A stretch of 64,000 nt of DNA from an uncultured Tolumonas sp. (GTDB lineage Bacteria; Pseudomonadota; Gammaproteobacteria; Enterobacterales; Aeromonadaceae). The notes beneath the pieces are model-generated. The model made no database searches and had not been told where the DNA came from. It saw only the letters and a program-made list of their open reading frames with translations. Below, one piece after another: positions 9,452-18,833 of the stretch. The translations under genes were made by a program, and so were the position numbers. The stretch spans positions 310,001-374,000 of the forward strand of contig NZ_OY782757.1 in the NCBI RefSeq assembly GCF_963678185.1, in the 5' to 3' direction. Numbering within the stretch: position 1 is the stretch's first letter; every line of letters begins with the position of its first letter.

Positions 9452-10054
9452 TTAATCGACTAACTCAATATCTAAGCTGTTTAACAGTCGGACGGCCTCA
9501 TAACGGCTGAATTTTGCCTTACTGATTTTGTTGTTAAATATATCGATATCGTAATTCGTTGCCTCAGAAAAATCGGCACCAGAGAGATCTGTTTTACCAA
9601 ACAAGCTATTGGTGAAATCGGTGTATGTAAAAATTGCTCGGCAGAAGCTGCCATCTCTGAAATCAACATCATGCGCTTTACATTCTTCCATCGCGATTTC
9701 GTCTAAGCTAAGACCGAAAAATGACGAATCATTGATAATGCATTTATTGAATTTGAGCGATACAGAAAAAACTAATCGAGGCCAAGATGCCCTTGTCCAA
9801 TCAACACCAACCAGCTTGCATTCATCAAACACGACATCTGTAAATTGGCATTGTGGAACTTTTATCACGCTGAGATTACAGCGGGTGAACGTACATTTGA
9901 TGAACCGACATTTCTTAAAAATACTCGCAGTGAAGTTACAATCTTGAAAATGACAACCCTCAAATTCAATATTACAAACCTCTTGGGTTATCGCAGAAAT
10001 ATTACTGAATGTTTTTGATAAATAGTCTTTTTCATTAGTAAATGAAGTCTGCAT
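9452..10054 (-). CDS. Pentapeptide-repeat protein
   Basis: Protein of 200 residues built largely of A(D/N)LXX-type pentapeptide repeats, which form a right-handed quadrilateral beta-helix. Examples: CNFTASIFKKCRFIKCTFTRCNL at about 36-60 and TDFTNSLFGKTDLSGADFSEATNY at about 147-170. Cysteine is unusually common at repeat corners. The tail SRYEAVRLLNSLDIELVD resembles the C-terminal dimerisation tail of Qnr and its relatives (QASLLMERLGI-type). Qnr and MfpA mimic DNA and protect gyrase, but a non-repeat stretch near 75-110 (WTRASWPRLVFSVSLKF) departs from Qnr, so I do not call quinolone resistance. Monocistronic; target unknown. Confidence 0.85.
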   Translation of the reverse strand: MQTSFTNEKDYLSKTFSNISAITQEVCNIEFEGCHFQDCNFTASIFKKCRFIKCTFTRCNLSVIKVPQCQFTDVVFDECKLVGVDWTRASWPRLVFSVSLKFNKCIINDSSFFGLSLDEIAMEECKAHDVDFRDGSFCRAIFTYTDFTNSLFGKTDLSGADFSEATNYDIDIFNNKISKAKFSRYEAVRLLNSLDIELVD

Positions 10055-10134
10055 GGTGCCTCTGAATGAGTTTTCATCGTAGGCTCAAAAATGATTGGAC
10101 CTACGCGTGACATTAACTATTTGTTGTGTATCGA

Positions 10135-10761
10135 TTATTTGCCACTGAATATTAGTTTCACGCCGAGCAAGCCCATTACACAACCCGCCGTACTATCGAA
10201 CACCGCTTTAAAACGCAGATAGGCTTTTCTAGGTGTTTCAGATGATAAAACAAAGGCCACGATAAAGTACCAACCAGCGTCAACACAAAAAGCAGCGAAG
10301 GGAATGGCTACATAGAAATAAGCTGGAATTGATTGAGGTAACAATGCCGAGAATACACCAGCAAAAACAATAGCTGTTTTAGGGTTGCTGAGTTGTGTCA
10401 ACAGCCCCAAAAGATAGGCACGCCCCAAACTCATGTTTGCAGTACGGCCAGTATCTAATTGTTGTAAAGGTTGGCGGGCCGAGCGCAAAATCTTAGAAGC
10501 GAGAAATACCAGATAGGCGCCACCAACGATTTTCAGTAACCAAAAAGCAAAAGGTACTGCAGTAAAAACGGCATGTAACCCAAGCAATGCAATGATAGCA
10601 AAAGAGCATGCACCTGAACCCATACCCAACGCGGTAGCAAAACCATGCTGACGAGATAGAGAAATTGAATTCCTGGCAACATAGATGAAACTTGGGCCTG
10701 GGCTGACTGCACCAGCAGCTAAAGCGCCTGTAATGGCAACCACTGACATATATGCTTGCAT
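10135..10761 (-). CDS. LysE/RhtB-family amino-acid exporter
   Basis: Inner-membrane exporter of 208 residues with six hydrophobic segments. The family signature is at the N-terminus: GALAAGAVSPGPSFIYVARNSISLSRQHGFATALGMGSG, with FLLGLLTQLSNPKTAIVFAGVF in the middle. RhtB/LysE proteins export amino acids or homoserine lactones using the proton gradient; the substrate here is unknown. The start is the ATG at 10761, with GTGAGG 5 bases upstream; an in-frame extension to 10809 has no ribosome site and begins with non-family residues. The preceding gene (minus strand) ends 79 bp upstream. Confidence 0.9.
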   Translation of the reverse strand: MQAYMSVVAITGALAAGAVSPGPSFIYVARNSISLSRQHGFATALGMGSGACSFAIIALLGLHAVFTAVPFAFWLLKIVGGAYLVFLASKILRSARQPLQQLDTGRTANMSLGRAYLLGLLTQLSNPKTAIVFAGVFSALLPQSIPAYFYVAIPFAAFCVDAGWYFIVAFVLSSETPRKAYLRFKAVFDSTAGCVMGLLGVKLIFSGK

Positions 10762-10840
10762 GAAAACCTCACTGGAAATTGGATAAGAACAAAAACAGAC
10801 AACTCGCAATATACAGAAGCATTTAATGCCGTCTGACTTT

Positions 10841-11350
10841 TCAATTTAAGCGTTCAATAATCGTATGTCGCTGGTTTTCTTTGACAAACATCTCCGCGAC
10901 CTCATGATTATCAAACTCTAACACGTACTCTTTTGTGCTGAATTTTGTCTTGTTTATCGGGATCTGTTTTCTAAGAAAATGACTGAATAGCTTATAAACT
11001 ACAAATATAACTAATATATAAGGAACAGAAATATCAGAAAAACGATTATGAATTAGCTGTAACGGCAACGTAATAAGAAAGATGCTGAATAAAGCAGTCG
11101 CAAACGAAGAAACCAAACGTATTAAAGTCATTGTTCCGCAGCTATCCACCGACAAATTAGCCAGAGCTAACCATTTGGCATGTTTTTCACAGACAAAATA
11201 TTCAAGTTGCGGATCAATTTTAGCTATCTTCGCGGTGAGTTTATTTTCTAATGAGATCGCATTTGTCAGATGTTGGGTCTCACCACATTTAGCGCAGACA
11301 TGGGGCCACGTTATTTCGTAAATATTTGTAACTTTTACTTTTTTACTCAT
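10841..11350 (-). CDS. Hypothetical zinc-ribbon and two-TM protein
   Basis: I do not recognise this 169-residue protein. The N-terminal half has a possible zinc site formed by CAKCGE (about 19-22) and a later VCEKH (about 53-57), which could bind one metal. Two hydrophobic segments follow (about 77-98, LVSSFATALFSIFLITLPLQL, and 107-124, VPYILVIFVVYKLFSHFL), then a basic cytoplasmic tail (FDNHEVAEMFVKEN). The layout suggests a small inner-membrane protein with a cytosolic zinc finger. It shares direction with the LysE-type exporter downstream (79-bp gap), so a two-gene transcript is possible. Confidence 0.7.
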   Translation of the reverse strand: MSKKVKVTNIYEITWPHVCAKCGETQHLTNAISLENKLTAKIAKIDPQLEYFVCEKHAKWLALANLSVDSCGTMTLIRLVSSFATALFSIFLITLPLQLIHNRFSDISVPYILVIFVVYKLFSHFLRKQIPINKTKFSTKEYVLEFDNHEVAEMFVKENQRHTIIERLN

Positions 11351-11537
11351 GATTTATAACGATTAGTGAAATTTATCAATTGTAGCATTGCATAGAGTTT
11401 ACGGACATTAAGAACCAGTTGGAAAGGTTTGATTTTAGCGGCACAACATAACAACGCGAACTAAACTGAAATGAGCATCAATCGATAAAAAGCGGATCAA
11501 TTACATTTTTTGTTTCTCTGTTGGCTGGAGGTGATTA

Positions 11538-12797
11538 ATGCAACATTTCAGCTGGTTACCATCCGATGGGGAGCACATGGTTTTTGTCTTATTCCTTTCT
11601 TTTCTCATTGGCCTGGAGCGAGAAGAACGTAAATCTGATGGAAGTTATGTATTCGGTGGCGTTCGCGTATTTCCGCTAATTGGACTGATCGGTTATACGC
11701 TGGCGGTTCTTTCTGGTGGTGAACTACTACCACAAGTATTGGGATTTGCCGTAATCGCTGGTTTTCTTTGGATATCTTATTGGCACAAACTCTCAAGTAC
11801 TGGTGGGTCAGGGCTTGCCTCGGAAATGTCCGGCTTGGTGACCTATTTAGTCGGGGTGCTTATTTATCACGAGATGTTATGGGTTGCGACGACATTAACG
11901 GTAGCCAGCGTTTTATTATTGGAGCTTAAAACTCATCTGGAAACATTAGCTCAGCGGATTGAAACTACCGATATTCTTAACTTCGCCAAATTTTTGCTGT
12001 TGTCAGGAGTTATTTTACCACTATTGCCAGATACCCCATTCAGCGAATACCAAATTAACCCATTTAAAATCTGGCTAGTTGTAGTAGCAGTAAGCGCTGT
12101 ATCGTACGGTAGTTATGTATTGCAAAGACTCACCAAAGGTCAGGGCGGCGTTATTCTTGCCGCAATATTGGGTGGTGCTTATTCATCGACCGTAACCACT
12201 GTGGTATTGGCTCGTCGTTCAAAAAAAGAAGGGCAGGACCACCTATTTTCAGGCGGTATTTTACTCGCGTCAGGGGTGATGTATTTACGTCTTATTATTT
12301 TACTCGCTTTGTTCAATCAAGAGTTGATGAAGCAGTTAGCTCCAGCTTTTTTGGTTTTGGCTATGGTCGCGATAATCGTAGGCTGGTTGTGGTCACGGCA
12401 AGGTGATGTAACCAATTTGAAAACCAGTGAAATGTTTGAGACGAAGAATCCGTTGGAAATCAGTGCAGCATTGCTATTCGCCGTATTGTTCGTCGCTATG
12501 CTGGTAGCTACGCATCTGGCAATCAAGTATTTAGGCCAGAATGGTGTCTATACACTTGCTTCTATCATGGGCGTAGCCGATGTTGATCCCTTTATTATGG
12601 GAATGGCTCAAGCTGATACGGCGTTAACACCGTTACACGTGGCAGCGTCCGGGATTTTAGTCGCAGCAGCGAGCAATAACGTGGCTAAAGGTATTTACGC
12701 ATATACGTTATCGTCGCGGCGAACAGGAATACAAAGTCTTATTTTTTTGGTGGGTTTGGCTGTTTGCGGATTACTACCTATGCTGATGCTAAGGTAA
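11538..12797 (+). CDS. MgtC/SapB-related DUF4010 membrane protein
   Basis: Polytopic inner-membrane protein of 419 residues with about 12 hydrophobic segments. The N-terminal half is MgtC/SapB-like (FLIGLEREERKSDG, then GGVRVFPLIGLIGY), and the C-terminal half is DUF4010 (GGAYSSTVTTVVLARRS, GVADVDPFIMGMAQ, AASNNVAKGIYAY). Function is unknown; a transport role is usually assumed. Translation should be efficient: the start is preceded by TGGAGGTGATTA, almost perfectly complementary to the 16S tail. It is a lone plus-strand gene and converges with the Rrf2 gene. I see no terminator in the 93-bp gap between them. Confidence 0.87.
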   Translation: MQHFSWLPSDGEHMVFVLFLSFLIGLEREERKSDGSYVFGGVRVFPLIGLIGYTLAVLSGGELLPQVLGFAVIAGFLWISYWHKLSSTGGSGLASEMSGLVTYLVGVLIYHEMLWVATTLTVASVLLLELKTHLETLAQRIETTDILNFAKFLLLSGVILPLLPDTPFSEYQINPFKIWLVVVAVSAVSYGSYVLQRLTKGQGGVILAAILGGAYSSTVTTVVLARRSKKEGQDHLFSGGILLASGVMYLRLIILLALFNQELMKQLAPAFLVLAMVAIIVGWLWSRQGDVTNLKTSEMFETKNPLEISAALLFAVLFVAMLVATHLAIKYLGQNGVYTLASIMGVADVDPFIMGMAQADTALTPLHVAASGILVAAASNNVAKGIYAYTLSSRRTGIQSLIFLVGLAVCGLLPMLMLR

Positions 12798-12890
12798 AAA
12801 TAATTGCGGTCACCTTAAATCGGCTTTAAACGCTATAGAATTATGCCGTGGAATACAATGCGTTGTTCAATGCACTCAATCTAACCCATT

Positions 12891-13406
12891 TCATAAGAAT
12901 CGCTGATTAGAAGGGCGTTCATCAAACCAATGTAGGATCTGTTGATGAAAATCATCGGGTGCTTTATTTGTTGTGGCCGCCGCGAGAGTCGCAAGTGTGT
13001 GCTGTGCAAAAACATTCCGCATGGCTTGTTCAGCATCAAGCATAATTTGATGGATGGAACACACTCCGTTTGTTGCCCAGTGTGGCGCGGGCTGTTCGAA
13101 TATGGCACAGCGGGTACGAATTTCTTTGCAATCGAAGAGATTTTTTTCGCCATCAACGGCATCAATCACATCTTTTACTGAGATGGATTCTGGAGTCCGA
13201 GCGAGACGAAAGCCGCCACGGGCACCTTCGGTCGAATGAACGATGTCGTGTTTTTTTAGTTTCGTGAAAATTTTCGCTAAAAAATCAACCGGAACACCCT
13301 GCAAATCAGCCATATCGCGCACGTTAGCTTCTTTTATTCCTTCTGGCTGGCTTATATACAGCAGGCAATGCAACGCATATTCCACTCCAGAACTAACAAA
13401 CGCCAT
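12891..13406 (-). CDS. Rrf2-family transcriptional regulator with three cysteines
   Basis: Rrf2-type winged-helix regulator of 171 residues. The N-terminus MAFVSSGVEYALHCLLYIS and the wing GARGGFRLARTPESISVKDVIDAVDG are typical. Cys93, Cys100 and Cys116 sit where IscR and NsrR bind an Fe-S cluster (CKEIRTRC ... C spacing), so a redox- or cluster-sensing role is plausible. The C-terminal extension past residue 130 is longer than usual. The azoreductase gene lies 98 bp upstream in the same direction, so the two probably form an operon, and a palindrome upstream of azoR (14187-14213) is a candidate binding site. Target genes are inferred. Confidence 0.9.
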   Translation of the reverse strand: MAFVSSGVEYALHCLLYISQPEGIKEANVRDMADLQGVPVDFLAKIFTKLKKHDIVHSTEGARGGFRLARTPESISVKDVIDAVDGEKNLFDCKEIRTRCAIFEQPAPHWATNGVCSIHQIMLDAEQAMRNVFAQHTLATLAAATTNKAPDDFHQQILHWFDERPSNQRFL

Positions 13407-13504
13407 ATACCCTCACTGCCAACAATAAATGATCATCACGAATTATATCGTAGAATCGCAGAGGTGTTCCATGAACTCGCTGTTGTCGTTTACTTATATG
13501 GCTG

Positions 13505-14146
13505 TTATGCGGCTTCGACCGCCCATTCTTTAGCAATATTGGAGAGCTCTGTTCTGGCGCGGATCAAAGCTGCATCGCGTGCTTCCGCATCTGAGAATTG
13601 TAATGGCTGCGCATCGACAAACTGTGGTGCATCGACGCCCAAGAAACCAAATGCAGCTTTTAATACAGGGGTCATCGCATCCATCCAACTAAAGAAAGAA
13701 CCCTCACGTAAATCAGCGCCCCGCGTGGTAATAAAAATGACTTTTTTATTCCCTAATTTGCCAACTGTTGTGCCATCAGCTAACAGTTCATAAGTGACCC
13801 CTGTTCGGGTAATGGCATCAATAAAGGTTTTGAATGTGGCAGGGATGGTCCAGTTATACATGGGCATGGCACAAACCAGGGCATCAGCATCGAATACACG
13901 CTGACACATGGCATCGGAAGGCGCTAACACTTCATGCATTTCGGCAGTCCGCTCTGCAACGGGAGTGTAGGTTGCGAGCACAAATTCAGCAGAAACATGC
14001 GGTTGCACGTCTTCGGTGACATCCAGATAGTCAATTTCCAGATCAACGCCATTCGTGGCTAATTGTTCTAAAAAATAGCGACCTAAAACTCGCGAGTTTG
14101 ACCATTGGTGGAATTTTGAGCTTGCATCAATGTGTAAAATTTTCAT
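13505..14146 (-). CDS. azoR: FMN-dependent NADH:quinone/azo oxidoreductase (AzoR)
   Basis: Flavodoxin-fold cytoplasmic oxidoreductase of 213 residues that reduces quinones and azo compounds with NADH by two-electron transfer. Visible blocks: ILHIDASSKFHQWSNSRVLGRYF (FMN phosphate loop), CAMPMYNWTIPATFKTFIDAITRTGVTYEL, and VIFITTRGADLREGSFFSWMDA. The usual SPR sequence in the first loop is replaced by SSKFHQWSNS, a modest variation. It is the first gene before the Rrf2 regulator and diverges from the AraC regulator gene. Such enzymes are often induced by quinones or electrophiles, which would fit a cysteine-rich Rrf2 sensor downstream. Confidence 0.9.
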   Translation of the reverse strand: MKILHIDASSKFHQWSNSRVLGRYFLEQLATNGVDLEIDYLDVTEDVQPHVSAEFVLATYTPVAERTAEMHEVLAPSDAMCQRVFDADALVCAMPMYNWTIPATFKTFIDAITRTGVTYELLADGTTVGKLGNKKVIFITTRGADLREGSFFSWMDAMTPVLKAAFGFLGVDAPQFVDAQPLQFSDAEARDAALIRARTELSNIAKEWAVEAA

Positions 14147-14186
14147 TTAGTGACCTGTTCAAAAATGAGAAGAATGAATTATTAAT

Positions 14187-14213
14187 TAACTACGACAAAT
14201 GCAGTCGTAGTTA
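14187..14213. promoter_or_regulatory. Palindromic operator candidate upstream of azoR
   Basis: Perfect 10-base inverted repeat TAACTACGAC / GTCGTAGTTA with a 7-base spacer. It lies 41 bp upstream of the azoR start codon and within the azoR-AraC divergent region. Length and spacing suit a dimeric regulator. Candidates are the Rrf2 protein encoded behind azoR and the divergent AraC protein. A single half-site (TCGTAG) appears again just upstream of the Rrf2 gene, near 13449. Confidence 0.55.
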
Positions 14214-14372
14214 TGTTAGGTGTTTTAATGCGATGATACAAGTGTGCTTTTCAAGGAGAATGTTAATCACGATGAAAAAGAGGGGATGATGTAAGCAATG
14301 GAGAGTTTGATGAAGACGAGAAATTGTATACCCTCGTTTCTTGCTGTTGCTTAGATGGTTATAGGAATACCT

Positions 14373-15176
14373 ATGCGCTTTTCTGGTTTTATCGAACACC
14401 CTACCATTGAGTTGCCACATCTGGGTTTTCGACGTTATTTACCGCATCCCTTGTTGCAGCATTGGGTACATTATTATTGGACAGCCCGACAAGAATTTAT
14501 TGCTGGCACTGGTGTGACCGAAACCCGTTATCCTGATGGTGGGATCAGTTTGGGTTTTTATTTCAACGATGGTTTTCCATCCATAGAGCTGCAAACACAG
14601 CAGACAACAAACAAGATCCGTATTGAAAAGACGCTTGATTCGATGGGTGTTTATTTTCGGCCTGGCGGTATCTTGAAATTATTCGCCATTGATATCAATG
14701 AATTGGCCGTCACTGATAATACGATGGATATTTTACACGGTGAATTAGGTGTTATTCAGTATCAGCTGGCGGAACTTAATCATCATAGCCGTATGTTGTT
14801 AATGGAAAACTGGCTGCTTGAGAAATGCGCGAATCGAATGGCCAGACCCGGATTGGTACAGCATTTTGTGCCGCAATTACTGACATCTACTCAGCCACTG
14901 GATGAACTGTTAAATACTCAGCACCTTGGTCGGCGGCAAGTTGAACGTTTATTTCAGCAAGAGATCGGGTTGTCACCGGCACAATTACGGCAATTACACC
15001 GTATCAAACAAGCTCGGCAACTCATCACAGGAGACCCGCTACGGGCGTTAACCGCGGTGGCGCAAGAGTGTGGTTTTTATGACCAATCGCATTTTATTCG
15101 TCAGTTCCAAAAAGTAACGGGCCAAACGCCTGGCGAGTACAAAAATCGGAAGATGTCGCAAAAATACAATTCTTAA
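14373..15176 (+). CDS. AraC-family transcriptional regulator
   Basis: Regulator of 267 residues: an N-terminal effector-binding domain of the DUF6597 kind (YLPHPLLQHWVHYYWTARQEF, GVYFRPGGILKLFAI), then a C-terminal double helix-turn-helix (about 170-262) with the AraC signature (LTAVAQECGFYDQSHFIRQFQKVTGQTPGEYKN). The start is taken at the ATG at 14373, with AGGA 8 bases upstream; an in-frame ATG six codons earlier lacks a ribosome site. nifJ starts 81 bp downstream on the same strand, so regulation of nifJ or of the divergent azoR is possible but unproven. Confidence 0.88.
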   Translation: MRFSGFIEHPTIELPHLGFRRYLPHPLLQHWVHYYWTARQEFIAGTGVTETRYPDGGISLGFYFNDGFPSIELQTQQTTNKIRIEKTLDSMGVYFRPGGILKLFAIDINELAVTDNTMDILHGELGVIQYQLAELNHHSRMLLMENWLLEKCANRMARPGLVQHFVPQLLTSTQPLDELLNTQHLGRRQVERLFQQEIGLSPAQLRQLHRIKQARQLITGDPLRALTAVAQECGFYDQSHFIRQFQKVTGQTPGEYKNRKMSQKYNS

Positions 15177-15257
15177 GCTTTTAATATAAATATCCTACCG
15201 GCTTTCCGCATTCTTAGACGAAACATCATTCATTTTATCAGTCCGCAAGGATCCGTC

Positions 15258-18200
15258 ATGATCACTACAGACGCCAATAGTGCCGTTGCTCACATCGCTT
15301 ATAAAACCAATGAAGTTATTGCCATTTATCCGATCACGCCCAGTTCCACGATGGCCGAACAGTGCTATTCCTGGTCGGAGCAACAGCGGCAAAATATCCT
15401 CGGCGATGTACCGCAAGTTATTGAAATGCAATCAGAGGGTGGGGCGATCGCAACCGTGCATGGTGCACTGCTAACCGGTTCATTAGCTACGTCGTTTACA
15501 TCGTCGCAGGGGTTATTGCTGATGATCCCAACGCTTTATAAATTAGCTGGCGAACTCACGCCGTTTGTTTTGCATGTCGCGGCACGCACGGTTGCAACCC
15601 ATGCGTTATCTATTTTTGGTGATCATTCCGATGTCATGGCCGTGCGACAAACTGGTTGCGCCATGTTATGTGCATCGAGTGTGCAAGAAGCCCAAGATTT
15701 TGCGCTGATTGCACAGATGGCTACGTTGCGTTCGCATATTCCTTTTATTCATTTCTTTGATGGTTTCAGAACATCACATGAAATCAACAAAATTACCCCG
15801 ATCAGTGATGAAATGATCCTTCACTTATTACCTGTTACTGACATACAAACACACCGAAGTCGGGCGCTGACCCCAGATGCGCCGGTGATTCGCGGCACCG
15901 CTGCTAACCCGGATACTTTTTTTCAGGCGCGAGAAGCGACGAATACCTATTACACACGAGCGTTGGAACACATTGCACAAGCCATGCTTGAGTTCGAGAA
16001 GGAAACCGGCCGCCATTACCAACCGTTTGAATATTATGGGGCTCCGGATGCAGAGCGTGTGATCATCCTGATGGGATCAGGTTGTGGCGCATGTGAAGAG
16101 GTGGTTGATCAGCTGCTGAAACAAGGTGAGCGGGTTGGTTTTATCAAAGTTCGAGTCTACCGGCCATTTTCAGCAGCACATTTATTGGCAGTCTTGCCGC
16201 ATTCGGTGCGCCAGATTGCGGTGTTAGATCGCACGAAAGAACCTGGTGCTATTGCGGAACCTTTATACCTTGATGTAATGACCGCATTAGCGGATGCGGT
16301 TCAGTCGGGTGAACGTGAAACTTTGCCAAAACTGATTGGTGGGCGATATGGGCTGTCATCCAAGGAGTTCGATCCCGATTGTGTGTATGCCATATTTAAT
16401 GAATTAGCCGCACACCAACCCAAGTCACGTTTTACTGTTGGGATCACTGATGACATCACGCATCTTTCTTTGCCTCTGGTTGCCATGAAACAGCCTAATC
16501 CAGCTCATATTGAAGCGCTGTTTTATGGTTTAGGCAGTGATGGCACTGTTTCTGCGGCTAAAAATAATATTAAGGTGATCGGCGATAACACCACCAAATA
16601 TGCTCAGGGCTATTTTGTTTATGACTCAAAAAAGGCCGGTGGTTTAACGGTTTCACACCTTCGGGTGAGCGATCACCCAATCAAATCAACGTATCTTATT
16701 CAACAGGCCGATTTTATTGGCTGCCATCAGATGCAGTTTCTTGAAAAATACGAGATAGCGGAAAAGCTGAAAGATGGTGGGATATTTTTGCTTAATGCAC
16801 CCTATTCGGCAGATCAAATCTGGCACTATTTACCGCAGGAAGTGCAATTAGTTTTACGCCAAAAACAGGCGCAAGTTTATGTGGTTAATGCGGCTAAATT
16901 AGCCCGCGAACATCAACTCGGTGCTCGTATTAACACTGTCATGCAGATGGCTTTTTTTGCCTTAACCGATAATTTTTCAGCAGATACTGCGCTGAATTAT
17001 TTACAAGAAGCGATTCAAAAAAGCTACGGCAGTAAAGGGCCAGCAGTGGTTGAACGCAACCAACGGGTGTTAATTGCGACACTCGGTGCTATCGAAAAAG
17101 TGCCAATTCAACCGCTGGATACAACCAGTTTATGTAAACCTGCCGTTGTGTCAGACAAAGCGCCTAATTTTGTGAAAACCGTGACTGCCATTATGTTGTC
17201 GGGTAAAGGTGATAGCTTGCCGGTTTCAGCATTTCCACCCGATGGCACTTGGCTGGTAAGCACCACGAAATGGGAAAAACGCAACATCGCCGAGACTATT
17301 CCTATTTGGCATGCCGATGCCTGTACGCAGTGTAATTATTGTGTGGCCGCCTGCCCACATGCAGCCATCAGAGCCAAGGTGGTGGCGCCAGAAGCACTTG
17401 ATGATGCCCCAGGATCATTATCGGCACTCGATGTAAAAGCCCGCGATATGAAAGGCATGAAATATGTTCTTCAAGTCGCCCCCGAGGATTGCACGGGGTG
17501 TAATTTGTGTGTGGAAGTTTGCCCGGCAAAAGATCGCAAACAACCCGAATTAAAAGCGATCAATATGCGTAACCGCCTCGAACATCTGGTGGAAGAACGG
17601 CAGAACTTCGAATATTTCCTATCACTACTCGATATTGATAAATCGACGATGGAGCGGATCGACATTCGCACATCGCAATTGATCACGCCATTGTTTGAAT
17701 ATTCTGGTGCGTGCTCAGGTTGCGGTGAAACACCTTACATCAAATTACTGACCCAGCTGTTCGGTGACCGCTTATTAATTGCCAATGCTACCGGTTGTTC
17801 ATCAATTTATGGCGGCAACTTACCAACGACGCCTTATACCACCGACCGATCTGGTCGGGGACCTGCCTGGGCTAATTCACTGTTTGAAGATAATGCGGAA
17901 TTTGGCCTTGGGTATCGCCTGAGTGTTGATCAGCATAAAGAACGGGCAATCCGGTTATTAACGCAGTTAAGCGACCAGCTGCCTATGGCACTGGTTGATG
18001 CTCTCAATGCGGCAGATCTTGCTGTCGAAGCTCGTCGAGAGTTGATTACACAGACAAAAGCGCTGTTGGCAAATATGGATGCTCCGAGAGCAAACGAACT
18101 TATTCATGTCATTGATTATTTAATAGAAAAATCAATATGGTTGATTGGCGGCGACGGTTGGGCTTACGACATTGGTTTTGGTGGCTTAGACCATGTGTTA

Positions 18201-18779
18201 AGCCAAAATGCGAACGTCAATGTCTTGGTGTTAGACACGCAATGTTATTCCAATACCGGTGGGCAACAATCAAAAGCAACGCCATTTGGTGCCATCACCA
18301 AATTTGGTGATAACGGCAAACGGAAAGCGAAAAAAGATTTAGGTGTCACCATGATGATGTATGGCCATGTGTATGTCGCACAAATTTCGCTCGGCGCGCA
18401 GATGAACCAGACGGTAAAAGCGTTACAAGAAGCAGAAGCTTATCCTGGCCCGTCGTTGGTGATCGCGTATAGCCCCTGTGAAGAGCACGGCTATGATTTG
18501 GCTACTAGTCATGAGCAGATGAAATCACTCACGGCCAGCGGGTTCTGGCCTCTGTATCGTTTTAATCCGGCTAATACGCAAAACGATAAACCTGCTCTGA
18601 CGCTGGATTCGAAAACCACAGAGGGAAGTCTAATTTCTGCCATTATGAATGAACGACGTTTTAGTCGTTTGTTTGATGAACATCCAGAGACGGCAGAGCA
18701 AATTAAACTTGAAATGGAAGACTCAGTAATGAGGAAACAAGCGTTACTTAATCGATTAGCATCGAAACCAGCAGAGTAA
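15258..18779 (+). CDS. nifJ: Pyruvate:ferredoxin (flavodoxin) oxidoreductase NifJ
   Basis: Single-chain PFOR of 1173 residues, the normal length. It decarboxylates pyruvate to acetyl-CoA and CO2 and passes electrons to ferredoxin or flavodoxin. Domains in order: pyrimidine-binding domain I (TTDANSAVAHIAYKTNEV, IYPITPSSTMAE), domain II, the gamma domain, two 4Fe-4S clusters (CTQCNYCVAACP near 689 and CTGCNLCVEVCP near 745), the third cluster cysteines (ACSGCGETPY) and the TPP site (GDGWAYDIGFGGLDHVL, LVLDTQCYSNTGGQ). AAGGA precedes the ATG. The enzyme is oxygen-labile, which suits a facultative anaerobe. A hairpin follows the gene. Confidence 0.97.
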   Translation: MITTDANSAVAHIAYKTNEVIAIYPITPSSTMAEQCYSWSEQQRQNILGDVPQVIEMQSEGGAIATVHGALLTGSLATSFTSSQGLLLMIPTLYKLAGELTPFVLHVAARTVATHALSIFGDHSDVMAVRQTGCAMLCASSVQEAQDFALIAQMATLRSHIPFIHFFDGFRTSHEINKITPISDEMILHLLPVTDIQTHRSRALTPDAPVIRGTAANPDTFFQAREATNTYYTRALEHIAQAMLEFEKETGRHYQPFEYYGAPDAERVIILMGSGCGACEEVVDQLLKQGERVGFIKVRVYRPFSAAHLLAVLPHSVRQIAVLDRTKEPGAIAEPLYLDVMTALADAVQSGERETLPKLIGGRYGLSSKEFDPDCVYAIFNELAAHQPKSRFTVGITDDITHLSLPLVAMKQPNPAHIEALFYGLGSDGTVSAAKNNIKVIGDNTTKYAQGYFVYDSKKAGGLTVSHLRVSDHPIKSTYLIQQADFIGCHQMQFLEKYEIAEKLKDGGIFLLNAPYSADQIWHYLPQEVQLVLRQKQAQVYVVNAAKLAREHQLGARINTVMQMAFFALTDNFSADTALNYLQEAIQKSYGSKGPAVVERNQRVLIATLGAIEKVPIQPLDTTSLCKPAVVSDKAPNFVKTVTAIMLSGKGDSLPVSAFPPDGTWLVSTTKWEKRNIAETIPIWHADACTQCNYCVAACPHAAIRAKVVAPEALDDAPGSLSALDVKARDMKGMKYVLQVAPEDCTGCNLCVEVCPAKDRKQPELKAINMRNRLEHLVEERQNFEYFLSLLDIDKSTMERIDIRTSQLITPLFEYSGACSGCGETPYIKLLTQLFGDRLLIANATGCSSIYGGNLPTTPYTTDRSGRGPAWANSLFEDNAEFGLGYRLSVDQHKERAIRLLTQLSDQLPMALVDALNAADLAVEARRELITQTKALLANMDAPRANELIHVIDYLIEKSIWLIGGDGWAYDIGFGGLDHVLSQNANVNVLVLDTQCYSNTGGQQSKATPFGAITKFGDNGKRKAKKDLGVTMMMYGHVYVAQISLGAQMNQTVKALQEAEAYPGPSLVIAYSPCEEHGYDLATSHEQMKSLTASGFWPLYRFNPANTQNDKPALTLDSKTTEGSLISAIMNERRFSRLFDEHPETAEQIKLEMEDSVMRKQALLNRLASKPAE

Positions 18780-18796
18780 GTGATCTTTCAATTTTA

Positions 18797-18813
18797 GGGG
18801 GCGCTAGGCCCCC
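18797..18813. terminator. Hairpin between nifJ and the TRAP binding protein
   Basis: GGGGGC / GCCCCC stem with a 5-base loop in the 54-bp gap between two convergent genes. The plus strand lacks a long T-run after it; the minus strand has a short A/T-rich tail (TAAAATTG). It probably serves as a bidirectional terminator of modest strength. Confidence 0.6.
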
Positions 18814-18833
18814 GATTCATTTGGTGGAGGAGG

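Noticed and set aside
9452..10054. Quinolone-resistance gene qnr
   Set aside because: Pentapeptide repeats and tail resemble Qnr, but the central region and length differ, so the name is not justified.
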